12,540 nucleotides of DNA from UBA6022 sp036382575. Its GTDB lineage: Bacteria > Patescibacteriota > Saccharimonadia > Saccharimonadales > Saccharimonadaceae. The notes under the pieces were generated by a model, which saw nothing but the letters and a program-made list of their open reading frames with translations, had not been told where the DNA came from and searched no databases. The stretch is taken from positions 1-12,540 of the forward strand of contig DASVHL010000087.1 in the NCBI GenBank assembly GCA_036382575.1, in the 5' to 3' direction. Shown here one piece after another: positions 6,450 through 12,540 of this stretch (position 1 is the first letter of the stretch; each line of letters opens with the position of its first letter). A program made the translations under genes and the position numbers.

Positions 6450-8384
6450 TCAGTCATTAAGTAGCTTTTCTAGCTCACTCTCATTAATGATATTCGTACC
6501 GTAGCTTTCAGCTTTTTTAAGCTTACTCGCACCGACTTTTCCGCCAGCAACAAGGTAGGTTGTGTCTTTAGCGACACTTGTCTGAAATATTCCGCCGCGT
6601 GCACGGATACGATCGGCAGCTTCATCACGACTCATCGTTTCGAGTGTACCGGTCACAACAAAACTATTACCAGCAAGTTTACCTGTTTTCTTTTGGAAAT
6701 GTGGTTTAACTCCCACCTCCTCGAACTTAGCCAGAAGGGCGCTATTGTCCTCATCAGCAAACCAGGCTACAACAGATTCTGCGACCACCTTACCGATACC
6801 GTCGACTGATTCTAGTTGATCAATCGTTGCATGACTCAGTGCTTCAATAGATTCAAATTTACTTGCAAGATCAATTGCCGTCTGAGCACCAACATGACGA
6901 ATGCCAAGACCTAAAATAAACTTTTCTAGTGGCGGTTCTTTTTTAGCAGCAATGGCGTTAATTAATTTATTTGCTGAAATCTCTGCAAAACGATCAAGTG
7001 ACAGAAGCTGTTCTTTAGTGAGGAGATAAATATCCGCTAGATCTTTTACCAGACCTGCATCCACCAACGCCACCACGTTCTTTTCACCCAGCGTATCGAT
7101 GTCTAGAGCCGACTTAGACGCATAGTATTCGACTGATCGTTTCAGCATCAAGTCACCACTCGTTCCTTTGACGCGGTAAACCACGTCACTGCCACTCCGC
7201 TCAAACTCAAGTTCAGGATACTGCTCTTTTAGTGCGACTTGGTAATCAAATGCCTTGGCATCTTTTGGTCGAAGTTCCGCAACCACACTTTCAACCTGCG
7301 GAATGATGTCACCTGCCTTGAAGATCACGACTGTGTCGCCAATACGAATATCTAAACGTGCGATTTCATCGGCATTATGAAGGCTCGCATGCTGCACTGT
7401 CGTACCCGCGACGGTCACTGGATCGAAGACAGCAACCGGTGTCGCCGCACCAGTTCGTCCGATACTAATAACAATATCTTTAACAATCGTCGTTGCTTGC
7501 TCAGCAGCGTACTTATAGGCGACCGCTCCACGTGGCTGTTTGCCCACCACGCCAAGTTCAGCAAACCGAGCGCGATCATTCACCTTCACGACGAGACCAT
7601 CAGTATTAAACGGTAAGTCGTTACGCTTCTTATCCCAGGTGTCAACAAACTTCATAACATCGCTTAGTGAAGTAAAGACACTCGCCTGCATATTTCGATT
7701 AAGCCCTAGTGCAGTAATTGTTTCATAAGCTTCCATATTGGTTGCAACGTCAGTCGGGTTGTCCCGTAGTAAATCGTAAGCACGAAAATGCAGCGGCCGA
7801 GCAGCCACTAGCTTTGGGTCTAATTGACGAATCGTACCGGCCGCGAGATTACGCGGATTGGCGAACTCCGGTTCACCGGCTGCCCTGCGTTTAGCATTTA
7901 ACGCGTCAAAGTCGTCCTTTAACATCACAATCTCACCACGAATTTCCGTTCGACCCGTTAAGAACTTCTCGTAGCCCGCTTCATGGCGCAGACGCAGTGG
8001 AACATTTTTGATTGTCCGAACATTGGCCGTGACGTCTTCACCCACAAAACTATCACCACGAGTAACGGCTTGCGATAATACCCCGTCCTGATAAATCAGG
8101 GCACATGCCAAGCCATCCATCTTAATATCGGCAAAGAATTCGTGCTGTCGGCCTGGTAATAGTTTATCCATTCGCTCAACCCACGCTTCAACTTCACGAC
8201 GATCAAATACATCGTTCAAACTGAGCATACGACTACTATGCTCGATCTTTTTCAACTCGCCAAATAAACTATCGTAAATCGCATCGTCAACTGACGGCGT
8301 ATCAAGCACATGATAGTCATAGCTATAGCGTGCTAATAATTCACGTAGCTCACGAGCACGTTGATCAGGCTGGGAGTGCGTCAT
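6450..8384 (-). CDS. ligA: NAD-dependent DNA ligase, zinc-finger cysteines lost
   Basis: The enzyme seals nicks in replication and repair using NAD. Of 644 residues, the first 60 are the Ia domain (DTPSVDDAIYDSLFGEL). The adenylated lysine is K88 in IKMDG. Nucleotidyltransferase motifs include GDSFVGEDVT, RGEIVM, FANPRNLAAGTIRQLD and TDGLVVKV. The OB fold has AYKYAAEQATT and GRTGAATPVA, four HhH motifs follow, and a BRCT domain runs from about 569 to the end. Two departures stand out. The zinc-finger region (about 389-411) has none of the four cysteines. The linker that normally carries the DSPTQRVGG stretch is missing between ELKKIE and MLSLND. The active-site core looks intact. I start at ATG 8384 with AAGGAT upstream; a start at 8426 would add 14 residues not like LigA. 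The start overlaps the upstream membrane-protein gene by 20 bases. Confidence 0.95.
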   Translation of the reverse strand: MTHSQPDQRARELRELLARYSYDYHVLDTPSVDDAIYDSLFGELKKIEHSSRMLSLNDVFDRREVEAWVERMDKLLPGRQHEFFADIKMDGLACALIYQDGVLSQAVTRGDSFVGEDVTANVRTIKNVPLRLRHEAGYEKFLTGRTEIRGEIVMLKDDFDALNAKRRAAGEPEFANPRNLAAGTIRQLDPKLVAARPLHFRAYDLLRDNPTDVATNMEAYETITALGLNRNMQASVFTSLSDVMKFVDTWDKKRNDLPFNTDGLVVKVNDRARFAELGVVGKQPRGAVAYKYAAEQATTIVKDIVISIGRTGAATPVAVFDPVTVAGTTVQHASLHNADEIARLDIRIGDTVVIFKAGDIIPQVESVVAELRPKDAKAFDYQVALKEQYPELEFERSGSDVVYRVKGTSGDLMLKRSVEYYASKSALDIDTLGEKNVVALVDAGLVKDLADIYLLTKEQLLSLDRFAEISANKLINAIAAKKEPPLEKFILGLGIRHVGAQTAIDLASKFESIEALSHATIDQLESVDGIGKVVAESVVAWFADEDNSALLAKFEEVGVKPHFQKKTGKLAGNSFVVTGTLETMSRDEAADRIRARGGIFQTSVAKDTTYLVAGGKVGASKLKKAESYGTNIINESELEKLLND

Positions 8385-9489
8385 CAGCAACAATCCTTCG
8401 ATACAATAGATAGATATAAGCCGCAATCCACACCAATGTTAGTGACCCCATCACGAGCAACATAATAGGCACGGTTGGTATCGAGCTAAAATATGGCACG
8501 ATAGTCTTTACCCAACCATCGATCATAATAGTAGGGATAGCCACTAACACCCATGTGACAACCACTATCAACAGCATCCACAGCATACGTAAAAGGATTC
8601 GCACACGGCGACCAATTACCAAGTCACCAGCTGTACGAAGTGCCTGCACAGGGTACATTCCTGGCAACGTCACAACTACCATCGCAATTAATGTCGACGT
8701 CAGCCAGTATGCCGATAACAGCGCTAGGACTGCAGCAGCCATCCAGAACAACATTGCCTCAACCCCACCTTCAAGCAATCCAGACCCGATTGCGGCAGTA
8801 TAGCCATAGAATACAAGCGCGATAGGCAGTAGCTGCAACACCGCAACAAAGCCGATAAAAATAGTTGGAATAATTGGCGCACCGGCGTTATACAATCCGT
8901 CACGCATCTTTGGACGAGCACCAGCCGCAATCGCACGCAATAACCAGACGGTTGTCAGCCATAATAATAATCCTGCAAAAACCATATATGTTCGAGACTG
9001 AGAGTCGGTAGGGGCTTCGTTGTACGACCCACTAACACCGCCTAGCAGTAATAAGCCAGACTTACCAATCTCACCCCAGAATCCCTTAAAAATATCTGAA
9101 GTTGCCTCATTCACAGTTGTACGAAGCTCGGTATATACCGTCTCCGAGGCAAGATTCACAACACTCACCGTAATAAGTGCATACATCGCTAGAACCGCTA
9201 AGAATATTTTCTTATTATCCCATAACGTCTTTCGAACATGATTGGTAAACGCCCAATAGCCTGGTAGTTGCAATGAGCGTACATAATCACGACGATACGT
9301 ACGGCGGAAACTACGATGCGGGCGGCGCTGCAGTAAATCCTGGCACCTAGTAACAATAATCACCACAAAACGTAGAGATAGAAACCACGCTAAAATTTTG
9401 GACTGTTTCTTGGTGATAGCCAATTTGCTTTTGCTGGTTTTGGTAGATGTCTTCGAACGAGATACGGGTTTTTTCTTGGATGTAGGCAT
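8365..9489 (-). CDS. Polytopic membrane protein of unknown function
   Basis: I do not recognise a named family for this 374-residue protein. The first 30 residues are very rich in Lys, Ser and Thr and should be cytoplasmic. About six to eight hydrophobic segments follow, near 31-47, 96-116, 168-187, 203-232, 238-272, 295-320 and 340-365. A soluble stretch between the second and third may lie outside the membrane. The basic N-terminus and many paired helices recall bacterial membrane proteins near the glycerophosphodiester phosphodiesterase membrane-domain group, but I would not assign it there. It starts 15 bases after htpX ends and overlaps ligA by 20 bases, so it is in the same operon. AAGAGA precedes the ATG at 9489. 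Confidence 0.8.
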   Translation of the reverse strand: MPTSKKKPVSRSKTSTKTSKSKLAITKKQSKILAWFLSLRFVVIIVTRCQDLLQRRPHRSFRRTYRRDYVRSLQLPGYWAFTNHVRKTLWDNKKIFLAVLAMYALITVSVVNLASETVYTELRTTVNEATSDIFKGFWGEIGKSGLLLLGGVSGSYNEAPTDSQSRTYMVFAGLLLWLTTVWLLRAIAAGARPKMRDGLYNAGAPIIPTIFIGFVAVLQLLPIALVFYGYTAAIGSGLLEGGVEAMLFWMAAAVLALLSAYWLTSTLIAMVVVTLPGMYPVQALRTAGDLVIGRRVRILLRMLWMLLIVVVTWVLVAIPTIMIDGWVKTIVPYFSSIPTVPIMLLVMGSLTLVWIAAYIYLLYRRIVADDALPA

Positions 9490-9504
9490 GGCGCGGTCTC
9501 TTAT

Positions 9505-10386
9505 TTAAAATTTATTGGCATTTTCACGCAGGCGTGCGATTCGCTGATCGAGTGGCGGATGAGTACTAAACAAATTATTAAAGAATCCAGACTTTAGAGG
9601 ATTACTAAAAAATAGGTGTGCCGATGCCGCATTTTGATGCTGCATAGGACGACCGTATTGCGCTAATTTTTCTAACGCACTAGCAAGACCTTCACTATCG
9701 CGTGTCGTCATAACACTGGTTGCGTCAGCCAAATATTCACGCTGACGACTAATCGCCATTTGAATAATTGCCGCCAAAATTGGTGCCAAAATAATCAATA
9801 CAATACCAACAACAAGGACAACTGGACTACTATTGCTTTCGCGGCGATCACTGTAAAAGAACATATTAAGTGCAAGATCGGACAATATACCAATAGCGCT
9901 CACTAGTCCAAACGCAATCATACTGACACGAATATCATAGTTTTTTACATGTCCCATTTCGTGTGCCATAACAGCCTCAAGCTCACGGTCATTCATGATG
10001 TCCATGATGCCTGTCGTAGCTGCCACGATTGCATGTTTAGGATCCCGACCGGTTGCCATAGCATTGGGGGCTGGATCCTCAATAATATACACCTTCGGTG
10101 TTGGCATACCGTTGGTAATAGCCAAGTTTTCTACGATGCGATACAGCCGTGGGTTGTCAGCCTTTTCAATTTCGCGTGCACCATTCAGCGATAGTGCCAA
10201 CTTGCTTGCAATGAAATACTGAATCAAAGCATAAACGATAGTTATACCAATCACCCATAGTGTGATTGATTGATTACCACCGCCATAGATATAACTGACA
10301 GCCCAACCGATAGCACCAACAATGCCAACAAACACGGCCATGATAATAACCGTGTTGCGTTTGTTGGCAGCAATTGCGTTGTACAT
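9505..10386 (-). CDS. htpX: Membrane zinc metalloprotease HtpX (M48 family)
   Basis: HtpX is an inner-membrane protease that degrades misfolded membrane proteins. The catalytic motif is HEMGH (142-146, zinc ligands H142 and H146, catalytic E143). The third zinc ligand is E217 in QREYLADATSV. Two N-terminal transmembrane segments (about 12-34 and 42-62) and two more at about 154-176 and 188-210 agree with the family, as does the length of 293 residues. NAMATGRDPKHAIVAATTGIM and the C-terminal THPPLDQRIARL are also typical. It lies 20 bases downstream of lemA, a pairing common in bacteria. The ribosome-binding site is weak, so translation may depend on lemA. Confidence 0.96.
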   Translation of the reverse strand: MYNAIAANKRNTVIIMAVFVGIVGAIGWAVSYIYGGGNQSITLWVIGITIVYALIQYFIASKLALSLNGAREIEKADNPRLYRIVENLAITNGMPTPKVYIIEDPAPNAMATGRDPKHAIVAATTGIMDIMNDRELEAVMAHEMGHVKNYDIRVSMIAFGLVSAIGILSDLALNMFFYSDRRESNSSPVVLVVGIVLIILAPILAAIIQMAISRQREYLADATSVMTTRDSEGLASALEKLAQYGRPMQHQNAASAHLFFSNPLKSGFFNNLFSTHPPLDQRIARLRENANKF

Positions 10387-10406
10387 ATGTTTCGCGAAAA
10401 CCTAAA

Positions 10407-10964
10407 TTAGAATTTTACTTCAACTGGTTTTTCAACTTCAGCCATATTTTCAACTTCAAAGAATTCGCGTTCTTTAAAGCCAAGCATCCCAGCGAAGATA
10501 TTGTTTGGGAAAATCTGAATCTTTGTGTTTAGATCACGTACGCCACCGTTATAAAAGCGGCGCGCGGCTTGAATCTTATCTTCAGTGTCGACAAGTTCTT
10601 GCTGGAGTTCTGCAAAGTTCTGACTAGCTTTTAGGTCTGGGTATGCCTCGGCGACTGCAAACAAGCTTTTGAGGGCACCTTCGAGCATGTTTTCAGCATC
10701 GGCTGTTTCTTTAACACCCTGTGCGTTCAATGCATTCGCACGTGCTTCAGTCACTGCCTGGAAAACACCAGCTTCGTGCGACGCATAGCCCTGAACAGTG
10801 TTAATAAGATTTGGGATCAGGTCAAAGCGGCGCTTTAACTGAACAGTAATATCACTCCACGCTTCATCAACGCGGTTCTTTAGTGTCACCAGGCCGTTGT
10901 AAGTCGCCCACAAAAAGATACCTAGTACAACAACGATTCCTAGTACAATCCACAATGCCGTCAT
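10407..10964 (-). CDS. lemA: LemA family protein
   Basis: This 185-residue membrane-anchored protein has one N-terminal transmembrane segment (about 4-21, out-in orientation likely) followed by a long helical domain. LKRRFDLIPNLINTVQGYASHE (43-64) and RRFYNGGVRDLNTKI are hallmark LemA sequences, and the C-terminal PNNIFAGMLGFKEREFFE is also conserved. The biochemical role is not established. LemA often accompanies HtpX or other membrane-stress proteins. It is the first gene of the lemA-htpX-membrane protein-ligA operon. A GGGGA stretch about 10 nt upstream of ATG 10964 can serve as ribosome-binding site. Confidence 0.96.
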   Translation of the reverse strand: MTALWIVLGIVVVLGIFLWATYNGLVTLKNRVDEAWSDITVQLKRRFDLIPNLINTVQGYASHEAGVFQAVTEARANALNAQGVKETADAENMLEGALKSLFAVAEAYPDLKASQNFAELQQELVDTEDKIQAARRFYNGGVRDLNTKIQIFPNNIFAGMLGFKEREFFEVENMAEVEKPVEVKF

Positions 10965-11006
10965 TTTCTTATAATCCCCTTATAATGTCTGTTAATTTGT
11001 AATCTT

Positions 11007-11035
11007 ATTATAGCATTTTTAACGAAAAAACTCGA
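11007..11035 (-). promoter_or_regulatory. Promoter of the lemA operon
   Basis: A perfect TATAAT -10 (11012-11007) is preceded by TGC, forming an extended -10. The -35 (TCGAGT, 11035-11030, 17-bp spacer) is poor and overlaps the tRNA terminator stem. Transcription would start near 11000, about 36 nt before the lemA ATG. Confidence 0.65.
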
Positions 11036-11054
11036 CCGTGACGATCGAGTTTTT
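11026..11054 (-). terminator. Rho-independent terminator after tRNA-Leu(UAA)
   Basis: A 10-bp perfect stem (AAAAACTCGA / TCGAGTTTTT) encloses a 9-nt loop, with T-rich flanks on both strands. It ends the tRNA-Cys/tRNA-Leu transcript and insulates lemA. The symmetry would let it work in either direction. Confidence 0.85.
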
Positions 11055-11062
11055 ATCAATTC

Positions 11063-11149
11063 TGGTGCGCAGAGCGGGACTTGAACCCGCACGACCTATT
11101 GGTCAAGAGATTTTAAGTCTCTCGTGTCTACCAATTCCACCATCCGCGC
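11063..11149 (-). tRNA. tRNA-Leu, anticodon UAA
   Basis: The minus strand folds as an 87-nt cloverleaf with encoded CCA. The acceptor is GCGCGGA / TCTGCGC, the anticodon loop is CTTAAAA (TAA), and the long variable arm GACC-AATA-GGTC is typical of leucine tRNAs. The T-arm carries GGTTCAAGTCC. Confidence 0.95.
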
Positions 11150-11262
11150 ATAGTAATGTTCGTAAGCTTCGATATATTTCGTAGCTTTTCTGTGCTTTGA
11201 CCGACACGGTGTCTACTTGTGATTTACGTTTCACGCAGCCACCATCTGGCCAAATAATATTA

Positions 11263-11336
11263 TGGAGGCACGTACGGGAGTCGCACCCGTCTACGCGGTT
11301 TTGCAGACCGCTGCGTAACTGCTCCGCCAACGCGCC
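11263..11336 (-). tRNA. tRNA-Cys, anticodon GCA
   Basis: This is a 74-nt cloverleaf on the minus strand with encoded CCA. The acceptor is GGCGCGT / ACGTGCC, the anticodon stem GCGGT / ACCGC, and the loop CTGCAAA (GCA). The T-loop reads TGCGACT, so position 55 is G instead of the near-universal U. It is 113 bp upstream of tRNA-Leu(UAA), probably in one transcript. Confidence 0.93.
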
Positions 11337-11348
11337 ATCTGTTTAGAT

Positions 11349-11357
11349 ATTATAGCA
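11349..11357 (-). promoter_or_regulatory. Extended -10 promoter of the tRNA-Cys/tRNA-Leu transcript
   Basis: TGC-TATAAT on the minus strand lies 12 bases upstream of the tRNA-Cys 5' end. No good -35 is seen at 17 bp, so the TGn extension probably compensates, as in the lemA promoter. Confidence 0.55.
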
Positions 11358-11380
11358 GAGATAACCTTAGAGATAGAGAG

Positions 11381-11416
11381 AAAATAAAAGAACGACCCAA
11401 AAGTCGTTATTTTATT
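11381..11416 (-). terminator. Terminator after tRNA-Leu(GAG)
   Basis: AACGAC (11391-11396) and GTCGTT (11403-11408) form a stem with a 6-nt loop. After one mismatch, A/T-rich flanks extend the pairing on both sides. On the minus strand the stem is followed by CTTTTATTTT. Confidence 0.75.
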
Positions 11417-11503
11417 TGGTGCGCGAAAGAGGACTTGAACCTCCACGTCCCGAAGGACACCAGCCCCTCAAGCTGACGCGTCTACCAATTCCGCCATTCG
11501 CGC
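11417..11503 (-). tRNA. tRNA-Leu, anticodon GAG
   Basis: This is an 87-nt cloverleaf on the minus strand with encoded CCA. The acceptor is GCGCGAA / TTCGCGC, the anticodon loop TTGAGGG (GAG), and the long variable arm GTCC-TTCG-GGAC is closed by a UUCG tetraloop. The T-arm carries GGTTCAAGTCC. Confidence 0.95.
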
Positions 11504-11526
11504 ATAAGGGTGTTGTTACTCGAACG

Positions 11527-11555
11527 ATTATAGCGAGATTACGGTGTTTTGTAAA
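11527..11555 (-). promoter_or_regulatory. Promoter of tRNA-Leu(GAG)
   Basis: TTTACA (-35, 11555-11550) and TATAAT (-10, 11532-11527) are 17 bp apart on the minus strand. The start would be near 11520, about 17 nt before the mature tRNA. The -35 lies inside the end of the upstream coding region. Confidence 0.75.
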
Positions 11556-12540
11556 CCGACTGAGTCGATGCGCTCCAGTAGAGAACATTACTGTAGCGAT
11601 CTTGTGGAGAGATGAGTGTCGCATCAGCGCTAACTGATTGCACCTGACGATTAACGACATATTCGGCAACTGACTGGTAAAGACCGATTGCTGGTGCATC
11701 GTCTAACCACTGCGCAGCAAATGTCTTGTACTTCACATTTCGCAGTTCTGGTGTAATGCCGGAACGGGCGCTAGAAAGCGCAGCGTCTGCAGCGCTATTT
11801 TTGTAATTTGAGAAGTTAAACCCACCAGGTATAGCCTGTGATGAATGCCAGTATGCATAAATATCAGGGTCGGCTCCAATCGACAGTTCGTACAGTAGCA
11901 CGTCATAGGCACGTTGTTGCAAAACGTTTTGAACAAAATTGCTTGACGGATCATTTGTGTCAATAATATTTGTCGTAATTGAAACACCCAGCTGGCGCCA
12001 TTGGCCAACTAATATCTCAAGTGCCTTTTCGTAGGTAGAATTCTTTGTGGTTGCGATAGTAAGAGCCAATGGCTGTCCATCGGCATTTTTACGCACCCCG
12101 TCGACCACTTTCCAGCCAGCAGAATCCAGCAGATCAGCCGCGCTCTTGCTATTCGATGCCGGCGCCTTCGGAATACCGTCACCCGTCAATTGACCGTTTG
12201 TGAACGGTAGGTCCAGTGCTGGATACGACAGAATTTGATCCTTTGACCTGTCTCTTGGGTGATCATATGATGGAAGTGCCTGCTCAATACCCTTACGAAT
12301 CGCATCGGTATCCGTTGCGAGTTGCAATGCCTTGCGAACGGTCTTGTCTTTTAAGGCTGGTGAATCATTATTGAATAGCGCATAGACGCCATTGTTCACA
12401 GGACGAGATACGACCTTATAATTCTGAACGTCCGCCTGAGCGACATGCATCGGCGACAAGTCGGCTGCCGCGTTCACCTGCCCGCTGCGCAGTGCTTGAA
12501 CGATAGATTCAGGTGTGTCGTAGGCATGAACCTCAAAGCG
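11539..12540 (-). CDS. ABC transporter substrate-binding protein, oligopeptide family 5 (C-terminal part)
   Basis: The frame is open from the right edge to a TAA at 11539, giving 333 residues of a larger extracytoplasmic solute-binding protein (whole proteins usually exceed 500 residues). The opening stretch, TPESIVQALRSGQVNAAADLSP, and then YALFNNDSPALKDKTVRKALQLATD are characteristic of SBP family 5 (OppA/DppA/NikA). DLLDSAGWKVVDGVRKNADGQPL and YDVLLYELSIGADPDIYAYWHS are further conserved segments. The signal peptide or lipobox would lie outside the window, and the ligand cannot be told from this part. A GTG at 12477 is in frame but internal to the domain, so it is not the start. No transporter subunit genes are seen downstream; the tRNA-Leu(GAG) promoter begins in its last codons. 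Confidence 0.93.
   Translation of the reverse strand, partial: RFEVHAYDTPESIVQALRSGQVNAAADLSPMHVAQADVQNYKVVSRPVNNGVYALFNNDSPALKDKTVRKALQLATDTDAIRKGIEQALPSYDHPRDRSKDQILSYPALDLPFTNGQLTGDGIPKAPASNSKSAADLLDSAGWKVVDGVRKNADGQPLALTIATTKNSTYEKALEILVGQWRQLGVSITTNIIDTNDPSSNFVQNVLQQRAYDVLLYELSIGADPDIYAYWHSSQAIPGGFNFSNYKNSAADAALSSARSGITPELRNVKYKTFAAQWLDDAPAIGLYQSVAEYVVNRQVQSVSADATLISPQDRYSNVLYWSASTQSVYKTP

Noticed and set aside
11150..11262. Possible tRNA or tRNA remnant between tRNA-Cys and tRNA-Leu(UAA), from a GATGGTGGCTGCG stretch and a GTAGACAC stretch.
   Set aside because: No acceptor, anticodon or T-arm pairing can be formed; it is best seen as spacer of the tRNA transcript.
11103..11699. Short open frames across the tRNA genes.
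   Set aside because: They cover structured tRNA sequence on either strand and have no protein features.
1..12540. CRISPR array, insertion sequence, integrase or attachment site next to the tRNA genes.
   Set aside because: No direct repeat array, transposase, integrase or tRNA-end duplication was found by reading the window.

Overview
The window looks like a bacterial chromosome segment of moderate GC with closely packed genes, most on the minus strand. A Patescibacteria/Saccharibacteria-like origin fits the compact layout, the unusual NAD-dependent ligase and the lemA-htpX-membrane protein-ligA order. This is an inference from gene content, because no marker gene settles the taxonomy. TGA ends several reading frames, so the UGA-glycine code of some Patescibacteria is not in use.

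Left third (1-5981): a probable NAD-linked regulon. On the minus strand, a promoter near 2030 drives a PP2C phosphatase (1090-1902). A protein kinase with a zinc ribbon follows it, overlapping by four bases and running off the left edge. Together these are two parts of a TerY-P/YegI-YegK-like phospho-signalling module. Upstream of them a second minus-strand pair starts near 4577: a histidine phosphatase (3718-4554), then a protein whose N-terminus resembles an NMN adenylyltransferase and whose C-terminus is a SAM methyltransferase (2123-3721), also with a four-base overlap. Divergent from this pair is a nicotinate phosphoribosyltransferase gene, pncB (4695-5981). Both promoter regions (2026-2085 and 4612-4673) carry two copies of the same operator, TAGTGT-N7-ACACTA or a near match, spaced about four helical turns apart. 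The symmetry and the GT-N7-AC core resemble sites of the NAD regulator NrtR. The prediction is that one regulator controls nicotinate salvage, the adenylyltransferase-like methyltransferase and the kinase/phosphatase pair together.

Middle (5973-10964): a small PGPGW membrane protein converges on pncB. A tightly spaced minus-strand operon runs lemA, htpX, a polytopic membrane protein, ligA. This LigA has lost all four zinc-finger cysteines and a stretch of its N-terminal linker.

Right end (11026-12540): three tRNA genes on the minus strand, Leu(GAG), Cys(GCA) and Leu(UAA), all with encoded CCA and with recognisable promoters and hairpin terminators. Upstream of them is the 3' part of an oligopeptide-type ABC substrate-binding protein cut by the window edge.
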